Shown here piece by piece: positions 8,430 to 16,506 of a DNA stretch of 64,000 nucleotides. The first letter of the stretch is position 1. Every line of letters starts with the position of its first letter. This DNA is from Acidobacteriota bacterium (GTDB lineage Bacteria > Acidobacteriota > Vicinamibacteria > Vicinamibacterales > UBA8438): the NCBI GenBank assembly GCA_009861545.1, contig VXME01000042.1:62001-126000 (forward strand), written 5' to 3'. The notes below the pieces were generated by a model, which was not told the DNA's origin, searched no databases, and worked only from the letters and a program-made list of their open reading frames with translations. A program made the translations under genes and the position numbers.

Positions 8430-10346
8430 ATGGCGAGTTCATATTCGGCAAAGGACATCACCGTCCTCGAGGGCCTGGAGCCGGTGCGCAAGCGTCCCGG
8501 CATGTACATCGGGGGCGTTGGCTCGGCCGGCCTGCATCACCTCGTCTGGGAGATCCTCGACAACGCGGTCGACGAGGCCATGAACGGCCATGCCGCGAAC
8601 GTCCAGGTGACGCTGCACGGCGACGGCTCGACGGTAACCGTGGTAGACGACGGCCGCGGCATGCCGGTCGACCGCCACCCGAAGACGGGCCAGAACGCGC
8701 TGGAGGTGATATTCACCACCCTGCACGCCGGCGGGAAGTTCGAGAACCGGACCTACCGCACGGCCGGCGGGCTGCACGGCGTCGGCGCCAGCGTGGTCAA
8801 CGCCCTGTCGCAGGAGTTGGTCGCCACGTCGAAGCGGGATGGCTTCCTGTGGCAGCAGACCTTCCGGCGCGGAAGACCGGTGGCGGCGCTGCGGCAACTG
8901 AAGCCGGCGCGCGGCACCGGCACCACGATCCGTTTCCACCCGGATCCGCGAATCTTCCCCAGGACCACGTTCGATGCCGGGCTCATTCGGCAGCGGCTCG
9001 AAATCGCCAGCTACGTCCACGGCGGGGTGAGGTTCGTGTTCACGGACGAGGCGCAGGACTCCAGGGAGGAGTTCCGCCACGAGCACGGCCTGCCGGACTA
9101 CCTCGCACGGCTCGTGAAGGAGCGCGGCGCCAACCCCGTGCACGAGGCGCCGTTCCTTCTCGTGCGGGAGCACGCGGACACGGGCTCGCGGATCGAGGTC
9201 GTGCTGCAGTGGACGGAGGCTACCGACGAGCACCTGCGCAGCTACGTGAACGGGATTCCGACCGGGTCCGGCGGCACCCACGAGACCGGCGTGCGGGCCG
9301 GCCTCGGCAAGGCCGTCCGCAACTTCATCGAGACGCACGGCCTGTCGCCGAAGGGCGTGACCCTGACCGCGGACGACATCCGCGAGGGACTGACCGGCGT
9401 CATCTCGATCTTCGTCCCGGAACCCCAGTTCCAGGGGCAGACCAAGGACCGCCTGAACAATCCGGAGCTCGCACCGGTCCTCGACGGGGCGGTACGGCCG
9501 GCCCTCGAGCACTGGCTGAACCACAACATCAGCATGGCCGAGGCGATCGTCGCCCGGATCATCCTGGCCGCGCGCGCCCGCGAGGCGAGCCGCGCGGCCC
9601 AGCAGGCCGTCTCGCGCAAGAGCGCGACCTCGAACCGGCTCAACCTGCCCGGCAAGCTGAGCGACTGCACGGGCAGCGCCCGCGGCGACAGCGAGCTGTT
9701 CATCGTCGAGGGGGACTCGGCCGGCGGCTCCGCCAAGCAGGGGCGGGACCGGACCCGGCAGGCGATCCTGCCGTTGCGCGGGAAGGTGCTGAACGTGGAG
9801 AGCGCGTCGGCGTCGAAGGTGCTGGCGAACAAGGAGCTGTCGGACGTCGTGACCGCGCTCGGCTGCGGCCTCGGGAAGAACTTCGACCTCGCGAAGCTGC
9901 GCTACGACCGCATCATCATCCTGGCCGACGCCGACTCGGACGGCAACCACATCGCCACGTTGCTGCTCACATTCTTCTACCGCTTCCTGCCCGGGCTCAT
10001 CGCCCACGGGAAGGTCTTTCTGGCGCAGCCGCCCCTCTACCGCATCGACGTCGGCAAGGAGACGTTCTGGGCGCTCGACGACGTGCACCGCGACGCCATC
10101 GTCAAGGCGCACACCAACGGCCGCGGCGCCCCCGAGATCACCCGCTTCAAGGGACTCGGCGAGATGATGCCGAAGGTGCTGTGGGAAACGACCCTGAATC
10201 CGGACACGCGGCGCCTTCTGCGGGTCGCCGTCAGCGACCAGCTTCTGACGGACCGGGTCATCGCGGACCTGATGGGCAAGGATGCCTCGGCGCGATTCCG
10301 TTTCATCATGGAGCGCGCCGACGAGGCGCTCGATCTCGACGTCTAG
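8430..10346 (+). CDS. parE: Type IIA DNA topoisomerase subunit B (ParE/GyrB family)
   Basis: The 638-residue ATPase subunit. The GHKL ATPase domain shows EILDNAVDEA (Asn45), DDGRGMPV and GGLHGVGASVVNALS; the transducer domain follows; the TOPRIM domain shows EGDSAGGSA and DADSDGNHI. The serine in DADSDG matches ParE rather than the DADVDG of most GyrB proteins, and there is no large insertion, so I favour topoisomerase IV. ATG 8430 has GGAAG at the right distance; the frame is open upstream to 8313 but without similarity. It works with the A subunit at 4405 to decatenate and relax DNA using ATP. Confidence 0.88.
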   Translation: MASSYSAKDITVLEGLEPVRKRPGMYIGGVGSAGLHHLVWEILDNAVDEAMNGHAANVQVTLHGDGSTVTVVDDGRGMPVDRHPKTGQNALEVIFTTLHAGGKFENRTYRTAGGLHGVGASVVNALSQELVATSKRDGFLWQQTFRRGRPVAALRQLKPARGTGTTIRFHPDPRIFPRTTFDAGLIRQRLEIASYVHGGVRFVFTDEAQDSREEFRHEHGLPDYLARLVKERGANPVHEAPFLLVREHADTGSRIEVVLQWTEATDEHLRSYVNGIPTGSGGTHETGVRAGLGKAVRNFIETHGLSPKGVTLTADDIREGLTGVISIFVPEPQFQGQTKDRLNNPELAPVLDGAVRPALEHWLNHNISMAEAIVARIILAARAREASRAAQQAVSRKSATSNRLNLPGKLSDCTGSARGDSELFIVEGDSAGGSAKQGRDRTRQAILPLRGKVLNVESASASKVLANKELSDVVTALGCGLGKNFDLAKLRYDRIIILADADSDGNHIATLLLTFFYRFLPGLIAHGKVFLAQPPLYRIDVGKETFWALDDVHRDAIVKAHTNGRGAPEITRFKGLGEMMPKVLWETTLNPDTRRLLRVAVSDQLLTDRVIADLMGKDASARFRFIMERADEALDLDV

Positions 10347-10903
10347 GAATCTGCGCCGCAGAACGCAGCGAAGCGAAGCGCCGTGGCGCGCAGAGTCATG
10401 GAGCGGGGGGGATGGGCCGAAACACCGAACCGGCGAGGCTTTTCGGGGCGCTGGATTGATATGAATCAACTCGGCCTTGCGCGTATCGTCTTCTCTATCT
10501 ATCGCGCGTCCCGACTACCGGCCCTGGCAACCACTCTACTCGCCAACAAACTCCACCGTTCCGACGGCGTGCGAATTCGTGCGATCACGCTATCGTTTGG
10601 TCTCGATATCTCTCAAGCCTACGCGCAGGCGCAGTGTACCTGCCCCGCCGGCTCACTTGACATTCCCGCCGCCACGGCGCATTGTAATTGCACGCTGCTC
10701 CGCACCGAGTACCGGAGCGCCCGCGGGGCGTGCTTCCCGCTGCGCCCGAGCCGGTCCATCCCGGTGCCGGAACTTCGGAAGAACGTGACGCAATCGACTC
10801 GACCTGTGTCGGCCAGCACGGACCATGCGGCGACTTGCGCGCGCAACGGTCGCGTCGTCGCTCACGCCGGCCAGCCCCTCGAAAGAAACGACAGGATCTA
10901 GAA
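10347..10903 (+). other. 557-bp stretch with no recognisable gene
   Basis: No open frame here looks like a real protein: the longest (10383-10901) is rich in Arg, Ser and Pro, has no domain feature and runs into the SWIM gene. From about 10440 the GC content drops compared with flanking genes. A TTGACA at 10657-10662 is followed 17 bases later by CATTGT, a possible promoter for the SWIM gene with an untranslated leader of about 210 bases. A short TTGAT/ATCAA inverted repeat lies near 10456. It may be decayed sequence or a regulated leader. Confidence 0.4.
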
Positions 10904-11998
10904 GTGCATTGGTACCCACGCTATGTGCCGGTCGACGAGCAGCGCGCGCGAACCGTGTCCGAGATGCACGAATTGCGCGCCCGCGGCGTAAGGGTGCAGC
11001 CGGTCGAGCTGCGGGGACGGACCATCGCACAGCGCTTCTGGGGCCGCCATTGGTGCGAGCACCTCGAGTCGTTCTCGGAATACACGGCCCGTCTCGCACA
11101 CGGTCGCGCCTACGTGCGCAACGGCTCCGTCTGTCACCTGGCGATAGAGGCCGGCGGTGTCGACGCGATGGTTGTCGGCTCGACGCTCTACCACGTCGTG
11201 ATTCGCGTACGGCAACTGGACAGAAGCGCCTGGACCGCCATCGCGGCCGCGTGCGCCGGCGAGATCGGATCCGTGCGCGAGTTGCGAGAGGGTCGGTTCT
11301 CCGATCGAGTCGCCGAGGTCCTCACCGACCGCGACACGGGCCTGTTCCCGCATCCGAGCGAGATCGTGCCGGAGTGCGAGTGCTCCGACAGAGCGACGAT
11401 GTGCAAACATGCGGCAGCGGCCCTCTCCGGGGTCGGCCGCCGACTCGACGACCACCCGGAACTTCTCTTCCTCCTGCGCGGTGTCGACGAGGCGGAGCTG
11501 ATTGGAACGACCGCGACGCCTGCACGCGGGCACGCGGCGAGCGACCCGGCGGCCAACGGCAGCGTCGGCACGTTCTTCGACGTCCATCCCGGCGCCGGCG
11601 GCACGGCCGCGCCGGAATCCGCGATGACACTGCACCTCGCCGGACCGGCCGCTTCGGACGCGCCTGCGTTCGGAGCTTCGATGCCGGCTGCCCCTGCGGC
11701 ACCCCGCAAGGTCAAGAAGACGCTCACCTATCGACCTCCCACCCCGACCGCCGCCCTCCCGGCCCGCGCACCGGCCGCCGGGGACGATGGAACGAACGAA
11801 TTTCAGCCCACGGGCGAGCTGGTTTTCAGCCTGCGCGAGCGGTGCGGGTGCTCGGTAGCCGAGTTCGCGGATCTGATCCAGGTCACCGCGACCACGGTCC
11901 GCCGCTGGGAGACCACGTCCGGACCGCTCAACCTGCACGCCCGCCCCTGGGAAGCCCTGCTGGCGCTGCACCAGGAAATCGAGAGACACGCGGGATAG
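10904..11998 (+). CDS. SWIM zinc-finger protein with C-terminal HTH-like region
   Basis: A 364-residue protein. Residues 1-100 match the N-terminus of the bacterial SWIM family (FWGRHWCEHLESFSEY followed by GRAYVRNGSV). The SWIM finger CxC-x6-CxH is at Cys158, Cys160, Cys167 and His169. A low-complexity Ala/Pro linker (about 225-310) leads to a C-terminal segment (SVAEFADLIQVTATTVRRWE) that looks like a helix-turn-helix. SWIM proteins of this type often lie next to SNF2-type helicase genes; none is seen here. GTG 10904 was chosen because family proteins start at this point, with AGGAT 8 bases before. The function is unknown; nucleic-acid binding is likely. Confidence 0.78.
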   Translation: MHWYPRYVPVDEQRARTVSEMHELRARGVRVQPVELRGRTIAQRFWGRHWCEHLESFSEYTARLAHGRAYVRNGSVCHLAIEAGGVDAMVVGSTLYHVVIRVRQLDRSAWTAIAAACAGEIGSVRELREGRFSDRVAEVLTDRDTGLFPHPSEIVPECECSDRATMCKHAAAALSGVGRRLDDHPELLFLLRGVDEAELIGTTATPARGHAASDPAANGSVGTFFDVHPGAGGTAAPESAMTLHLAGPAASDAPAFGASMPAAPAAPRKVKKTLTYRPPTPTAALPARAPAAGDDGTNEFQPTGELVFSLRERCGCSVAEFADLIQVTATTVRRWETTSGPLNLHARPWEALLALHQEIERHAG

Positions 11999-12030
11999 TT
12001 CCGCGACCGGTGTGAACCGGACAGGTTGCC

Positions 12031-13146
12031 ATGGCCGCGCTCGACTGGATCACCGTCGAGGGATTCAAGAGCATCAAGCGCATCGAGCGCTTGCACCTCA
12101 AGCCCATCAATTTGCTGATCGGGTCCAACGGCTCCGGAAAATCGAACTTCATCGGCGTGTTCGCGTTGCTTCGCGAGATCCGATGCGGGCGGTTGCAGGA
12201 GTACGTGAGGCGGTCCGGCGGCGCGGACAAGGTCCTGCATTTCGGGTCCCGCAACACGTCGAGGTTGAACATCCACGCTTCGTTGGGCGACGAGGCGAAC
12301 CAATACGTGCTCACACTGGCCTCGAACGCAGAGGACAGTCTCTTTCCGTTGCGGGAAGAGTGTCACGGAAGTGGACGAAGACACATCCTGTCACCATCGG
12401 GACCGGAAACCTGGATCAGCGACCCCGACCCGCGCAATCTCGATCGCGATGCGGCGATCCAGGACGTCCGCATGCACCTCGATAGTTGGCGTGTCTACCA
12501 CCTGCACGACACCAGCTCCACGTCCCCGATCAAGAAGACGGCCGACGTGGACGACAACAGGTTCCTGCGTCACGACGGCGCCAACCTCGCGGCGTTTCTG
12601 TACTTCCTGTCTAACAAGCACGGGGACTCGTACGACCTGATCCGACGAACCGTGCACCTCGTCGCACCGTTCTTCGACGACTTCCAACTCCAACCGCAGG
12701 CGTTGAACCAGGACAAGATCCGCCTCGAATGGCGGCACCGTGGCTCGGACGCCTATTTCGACGCCTCGTCGCTGTCGGACGGAACCCTGCGCTTCATCGT
12801 GCTTGCGACGCTGCTGCTTCAGCCGGTATCGCTCCGACCCTCGGTGATCCTGCTAGACGAACCGGAACTCGGACTGCACCCCTACGCGATCACGATGCTG
12901 GCGTCGCTGGTCAGACAGGCCTCCGTCGAGACCCAGGTAGTCTTCGCGACTCAATCGACGCTGCTGTTGGATCACTTTCAACCTGAAGACGTTCTCGTGG
13001 CAGACCGCGTGGACGGCGGGACGAAGTTCACCAGGCTGGATGCCGCGGATCTTCAGGAATGGCTGCAGGACTACAGCCTCGGCCAGTTGTGGGAAAAGAA
13101 CCAGTTTGGCGGCCGGCCCGTCCGTAGCGGCGCCGAGCGGCAGTAG
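12031..13146 (+). CDS. AAA ATPase, OLD/AAA_21-type, partner of DUF4276
   Basis: A 371-residue SMC-like ATPase with Walker A GSNGSGKS (residues 31-38), an ABC-like signature LSDGTLRF (248-255), Walker B ILLDEPELGLHP (273-284) and an H-loop-like FATQS. This is the AAA_21 architecture seen in OLD-family and abortive-infection ATPases, which normally act with a TOPRIM-like nuclease. The next gene, 5 bases downstream, starts exactly like DUF4276 (a predicted TOPRIM-type nuclease) but is broken. The ATPase itself looks intact. Its base composition is lower in GC than the core genes, which fits acquisition by transfer. Start at ATG 12031 gives the typical short N-terminus before GFKSIK. Confidence 0.82.
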   Translation: MAALDWITVEGFKSIKRIERLHLKPINLLIGSNGSGKSNFIGVFALLREIRCGRLQEYVRRSGGADKVLHFGSRNTSRLNIHASLGDEANQYVLTLASNAEDSLFPLREECHGSGRRHILSPSGPETWISDPDPRNLDRDAAIQDVRMHLDSWRVYHLHDTSSTSPIKKTADVDDNRFLRHDGANLAAFLYFLSNKHGDSYDLIRRTVHLVAPFFDDFQLQPQALNQDKIRLEWRHRGSDAYFDASSLSDGTLRFIVLATLLLQPVSLRPSVILLDEPELGLHPYAITMLASLVRQASVETQVVFATQSTLLLDHFQPEDVLVADRVDGGTKFTRLDAADLQEWLQDYSLGQLWEKNQFGGRPVRSGAERQ

Positions 13147-13151
13147 ATCCG

Positions 13152-13300
13152 ATGTCCCGGCTGCTGGTTCACGTCGAGGGCCAGACCGAGGAGACCTTCG
13201 TCAACGAGCTGCTCTGCCCGCACCTCACGCGGTTCGATGCACGAGTCGAGGCGATGCTCTTCAGCGATTGCACGGCGTTCGGACGCGGAATCAGTCGCCC
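13152..13300 (+). pseudogene. DUF4276 family gene, N-terminal remnant
   Basis: The frame begins with a clear DUF4276 N-terminus (LLVHVEGQTEETFVNELL and about ten residues more) and lies 5 bases after its usual ATPase partner. Similarity ends somewhere between 13233 and 13318; beyond that the frame stays open only because it reads the antisense strand of the VapC/Phd genes, giving a meaningless tail to 13865. The catalytic part of the nuclease is missing. I set the end approximately. The gene is therefore truncated by a deletion, and the ATPase upstream is probably orphaned. Confidence 0.7.
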
Positions 13301-13427
13301 GCACCTTGGGGGTGTCAAAGATCGGATCCGTTCCCGGGTCCTCGATCAGCGCACGCGCATCCTCCGACAACTTCTCCGGAAAACCGGACGCCCAAAGCAG
13401 AACATGCGTGTCGAGGAGGACCTTCAC
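13300..13427 (-). pseudogene. VapC-like PIN-domain toxin, N-terminal remnant
   Basis: The gene starts at GTG 13427, overlapping the Phd stop by four bases, and encodes KVLLDTHVLLWA with the first catalytic Asp of the PIN domain, then ARALIEDPGTDPIF, matching about 40 residues of VapC toxins of the Phd-linked type. After about position 13318 the similarity stops; the remaining frame to 13071 is antisense to the ATPase and DUF4276 genes. The other acidic residues of the active site are missing, so the toxin should be dead. The end coordinate is approximate. Confidence 0.7.
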
Positions 13428-13669
13428 TTGCCGCCCTCGAACCGAGCTTCGATCTCGGCGGACCCCATGCGGTCGAAATCTTCTGGCACCGAGATTCTAC
13501 CGGCCAGAAATCCAAGCCGCCGTATCTCTCCGGACACCTGCGCCTCCACCGCGATGACTTTGACGACGGCCTTGCCGGCGCGCGTGATGATGAACGGCTG
13601 CCCCTCGGCAGCCGCGTCGACGAGACTCGACAGATGTGCCCTAGCTTCATCCATGTTAACGGTGCGCAT
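13424..13669 (-). CDS. Phd/YefM family antitoxin
   Basis: The 81-residue protein begins MRTVNMDEARAHLSSLVDAA and continues GQPFIITRAGKAVVKV, the classic Phd/YefM fold that binds operator DNA and neutralises a toxin through its C-terminus. The GGAGGGGAAGTC before ATG 13669 is a strong ribosome binding site and decides this start over an upstream in-frame GTG. Its stop overlaps the start of the truncated VapC-like gene by four bases, the usual translational coupling. The antitoxin appears intact although its toxin is cut, a common state after toxin loss. Confidence 0.85.
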   Translation of the reverse strand: MRTVNMDEARAHLSSLVDAAAEGQPFIITRAGKAVVKVIAVEAQVSGEIRRLGFLAGRISVPEDFDRMGSAEIEARFEGGK

Positions 13670-13701
13670 GACTTCCCCTCCATCGCTCGGATTCCCGGAT
13701 G

Positions 13702-13896
13702 TTACAGCCACGGTCCGCCCCGCTCGCAGGAACTCCGTCCGGCCGTACGAGCCGCGCTTGAAAGACGGCCGCGGACTCCTGTTCTTCGCGGGTCAGGAAA
13801 TTGAAGCATCCGCTTCGCAAGGGCCTCAAGCTCCAAATCCGGCACGCCCGCACGCGCAAGTGTAGCGACTCCAAAGCGGATCGAGGTCGTTCTCAT
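13702..13896 (-). other. Short open frame upstream of the antitoxin, uncertain
   Basis: A 64-codon frame (ATG 13896) reads plausibly for about 35 residues (LARAGVPDLELEALAKRML) and then turns into Arg/Ser-rich sequence. In the neighbouring frame a segment LTREEQESAAVFQARL continues at the same place, as though one small gene had been frameshifted. I do not recognise the family. It may be one more decayed gene in this island, or chance. Confidence 0.2.
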
Positions 13897-14019
13897 GCGA
13901 CGCCTCCGATGTCGGTGTGCCCTGTTGCCGCGCCGGCGATGAGGACATCCCGTCTTTCTCTCGGCAGCGCGCTGGTGAGCGCGGACGGGACGTGCACCGT
14001 CGCGAACGACCGCACGGCT

Positions 14020-14733
14020 TCAGCCGGACGCACACCGCGCGCTGAGCGCGGGGAGCCGCCCGAGACGGCGCACGATTTCGGCGCGCGGCAGCGGCGCGTT
14101 GATCAGGAACTCGCGGTGGGTCCGCCGCCCGCGCCAGGCCGGGCGGCGCGGCGGCTCCGGCAGCAGCGCGTCGACGAGGTCGAGGTCGAAGTCGTAGAGC
14201 AGCACCCCGTGGTGGAGGAGGGCGCCGCGCACCCGCCGCTGGGCGTGCCCGGCGAACTTCCGCTCGCGAACCGCGAGGTCGGTCGACCGGATCGCGACGC
14301 CGTCGATGGCCAGAACGCCGGCCAGCCCGCCGAGCACCCACGCGTAGCTGCGTTCGACGTCGGCCAGCCAGGGGCGGGCGCCGAGCGACAGGACCAGGGC
14401 TATGTTCAGGCATCCGGGACCGACGACGACCGCACCGCCGCCCGACTCCCGGTACAGCAACGGAACCTCGCGCGAGACGCATGCGGGCACGCATGCCCAC
14501 GCTTCGGGCTCGCCGTGCCGGGGCAGTACCACCGCCGGGCGGTCGGACTCCCAGATGAGCAATCGCTCGCCGGCGACCGCCGACGCGGTAGTGTCCCCCG
14601 ATGCGCCGTGAGCTTGGCCGTGCGCTCGCGGGTTCATGCGCCGCGACGCGTCATGCTCCAGCCGACGCAGGGCCTCGATTTCGAGTCTGAGACCGCGCTC
14701 GGGCGGAACCAATCCGTAGTCCTCGACCTGCAT
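14020..14733 (-). CDS. Lipoate-protein ligase A-type enzyme
   Basis: A 237-residue member of the LplA/LipB/BPL family, which attaches lipoate or octanoate to a carrier lysine. Visible hallmarks are the RESGGGAVVVGPGCLN segment (lipoate-binding loop) and TDLAVRERKFAGHAQRR followed by GALLHHGVLLYDFDL, which hold the catalytic lysine and the ligase signature. The start at ATG 14733 is the first codon giving a normal N-terminus; no Shine-Dalgarno is seen. It is transcribed away from the cysteine desulfurase operon with 121 bases between starts. The GcvH-like protein at 16027 is the obvious substrate, so I infer that the pair forms a dedicated lipoylation module. Confidence 0.82.
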   Translation of the reverse strand: MQVEDYGLVPPERGLRLEIEALRRLEHDASRRMNPRAHGQAHGASGDTTASAVAGERLLIWESDRPAVVLPRHGEPEAWACVPACVSREVPLLYRESGGGAVVVGPGCLNIALVLSLGARPWLADVERSYAWVLGGLAGVLAIDGVAIRSTDLAVRERKFAGHAQRRVRGALLHHGVLLYDFDLDLVDALLPEPPRRPAWRGRRTHREFLINAPLPRAEIVRRLGRLPALSARCASG

Positions 14734-14837
14734 GGGCAACGGCTTCAAGAAGATGCGTGGCAGGTTGACGGCAAGGTCGCATCCGGAAGGGCGCGGCGCG
14801 ACGGTCGGGCCGCGGTAGCGTGCGCCGGCGTTCCAGG

Positions 14838-14843
14838 TACAAT
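14838..14843 (+). promoter_or_regulatory. TACAAT -10 hexamer at the head of the lipoyl/terpenoid operon
   Basis: TACAAT lies 11 bases before the GTG at 14855, which predicts a transcript with a leader of only about 5 bases. No Shine-Dalgarno precedes the GTG and no clear -35 is seen. The same arrangement recurs at other first genes of this window. Confidence 0.4.
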
Positions 14844-14854
14844 CCGGATCCACC

Positions 14855-16030
14855 GTGCCGGCACCTGAACGCTCCGGGCCAGTGTATCTGGACTGCGCGG
14901 CCACCTGCCCCATCGATCCGCGCGTGCAGGCCGAGTTGCGTCGCTTCAGCGAGGTGGACTTCGGCAACGCCGGTAGCCGCACGCACGCCCACGGTCGCGT
15001 CGCGCGGCAGGCGGTGGAACAGGCTCGCGCGCACGTGGCGCGGGTGGCCGGCGTCCGCCGCAACGAGGTGATCTTCACGAGCGGCGCCACGGAGTCGAAC
15101 AACCTCGCAATCCTCGGGCTGGAGGCCTGCGGCCGCACCGAGGAGCGGACCCATCTCGTCAGCACCACGATCGAGCACCACGCGGTGCTGGAACCGTTGC
15201 GCGTGCTCGCCGCGCGCGGCTTCGATCTGACGCTGGTGGATCCGGAGCCCGGCGGCTGGGTCGACGCCGACCGCGTGGCCGCGGCGATTCGGCCCGACAC
15301 GCTGCTGGTCTCGGTGATGCAGGTCAACAACGAGACCGGCGTTCAGCAACCGATCGGGGAGATCGCCGACCGGCTCGCCGCGTCCCCGGCCTTCCTGCAT
15401 GTCGACGCCGCGCAGGGATTCGGGAAGGCGCTCGCCGCGCTCCGGCATCCCCGGGTCGATCTCGTCAGCGCGAGCGGCCACAAGCTCTGCGGCCCCAAGG
15501 GAACGGGCGCCCTGATCGCGCGGCATCGTGACGGGCGGCGGCCCCCGCTGACCCCGCTGCTCCACGGCGGCGGGCAGGAACTCGGGCTGCGGCCCGGCAC
15601 GCTGCCGGTGGCGCTGATCGCGGCGTTCGGCAAGGCAGCCGAGCTCGCCCTGGACGAGCACGACGCCCGCCTGGCGGGGGCGAACGCCTTTCAGCAACGC
15701 CTGCTCGCGGGACTGGCCCCGCTCGCTCCCCGGGTGCACGGCGATCCCGACCACCGTCTGCCTTACATCCTGAACCTCTCGATTCCCGGCTGCGACAAGG
15801 AAACGCTGATCGAGGCCTGGGCCGATCTGGCCGCCATCTCGGACGGGGCCGCCTGCACGTCGCAGTCCTACACCTGCAGCCACGTGCTGGCCGCGATGGG
15901 TCTGTCCCCGGAGGACGAGGCCGGCGCCGTGCGGCTCTCCTGGTGCCACCTGTCCGAGGCGCCGGACGTCGAGGCGATGATCGGCGCCCTGGTCGCCGGC
16001 GCCGCATCCGGAGCCTCACGGTCATCATGA
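14855..16030 (+). CDS. Cysteine desulfurase, NifS/IscS class, DndA-like active-site region
   Basis: A 391-residue fold-type I PLP enzyme that takes sulfur from cysteine to form an enzyme persulfide. It shows the EVIFTSGATESNNLAI segment, the IEHHAVLEP motif, the PLP lysine in SGHKLCGPKG (Lys210) and the persulfide cysteine in ISDGAACTSQSYT (Cys334). The loop after the cysteine (SQSYTCSHVL) resembles DndA-type desulfurases more than IscS, but no dndBCDE genes are nearby. It heads the plus-strand operon: its stop overlaps the GcvH-like start (ATGA). I infer that it supplies sulfur to the Fe-S proteins or to a lipoyl/product sulfur step of this locus. Confidence 0.87.
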   Translation: MPAPERSGPVYLDCAATCPIDPRVQAELRRFSEVDFGNAGSRTHAHGRVARQAVEQARAHVARVAGVRRNEVIFTSGATESNNLAILGLEACGRTEERTHLVSTTIEHHAVLEPLRVLAARGFDLTLVDPEPGGWVDADRVAAAIRPDTLLVSVMQVNNETGVQQPIGEIADRLAASPAFLHVDAAQGFGKALAALRHPRVDLVSASGHKLCGPKGTGALIARHRDGRRPPLTPLLHGGGQELGLRPGTLPVALIAAFGKAAELALDEHDARLAGANAFQQRLLAGLAPLAPRVHGDPDHRLPYILNLSIPGCDKETLIEAWADLAAISDGAACTSQSYTCSHVLAAMGLSPEDEAGAVRLSWCHLSEAPDVEAMIGALVAGAASGASRSS

Positions 16031-16506
16031 CGACGTCGCCCGCGAGCCGATTCATCCGCTACAAGCGCTCCCGGTTCGCCACGCGGCTCCCGGTCGACCA
16101 CCGCTACACGCGGTCGCACTACTGGCTGAAGCGGGACGATTCGGGATGCTGGCGCATCGGATTGACGACCTTCGCCACCCGCATGCTGGGCGACCTAGTA
16201 GAATGCACGTTTGCGGTGGGGCCGGGCGACCCGGTCGAGATCGGCCAACCGATTGGCTCGATCGAGGGCTTCAAGGCGATCTCCGACATCTACGCCGTGG
16301 CGTCGGGGCGCTTCGTGGGAGCCAACGAAGCCCTGGACACGGATATCACGCTGGTCGAATCGGCCCCGTACGGCGACGGATGGCTCTACGTCGTCGACGG
16401 GACGGCCGATCCGGAGAACCTCGACGTCGACGAGTACGTGCACGTGCTCGACGCGACCGTCGACCGCATGCTGGCGAGCCGCCGCGAGGGTGACAAGGAT
16501 GCCTGA
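16027..16506 (+). CDS. GcvH-like lipoyl carrier protein
   Basis: The 159-residue protein has the lipoyl-domain fold of glycine cleavage H protein: HYWLKRDDSGCWRIGLTTFA leads into the domain, and IEGFKAISDIYAVASGRFVG contains the lipoyl-lysine Lys83 flanked as in GcvH. An N-terminal 25-residue basic extension and a C-terminal acidic tail are extra. No P-protein or T-protein gene is near, so it is unlikely to serve glycine cleavage; lipoate-binding carrier proteins of this shape are known from the sHdr sulfur-oxidation system. It overlaps the desulfurase stop by four bases and the GTPase start by eight, so expression is tightly coupled. Confidence 0.83.
   Translation: MTTSPASRFIRYKRSRFATRLPVDHRYTRSHYWLKRDDSGCWRIGLTTFATRMLGDLVECTFAVGPGDPVEIGQPIGSIEGFKAISDIYAVASGRFVGANEALDTDITLVESAPYGDGWLYVVDGTADPENLDVDEYVHVLDATVDRMLASRREGDKDA

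Noticed and set aside
10383-10901. 172-codon plus-strand frame in the gene-free stretch
   Set aside because: No domain, odd composition, no ribosome binding site, and it reads into the SWIM gene start; not reported as a gene.
13152-13865. Full 237-codon frame after the AAA ATPase
   Set aside because: Only the first 30 or so codons look like DUF4276; the rest is the antisense of vapC' and phd, so I report a truncated remnant instead.
14855-16030. DNA phosphorothioation (dnd) locus
   Set aside because: The desulfurase is DndA-like at the active site but dndB, C, D and E are all missing within the window.
16027-16506. Glycine cleavage system
   Set aside because: The carrier is GcvH-like, but no P-, T- or L-protein genes are near, and the neighbours belong to Fe-S and terpenoid families.
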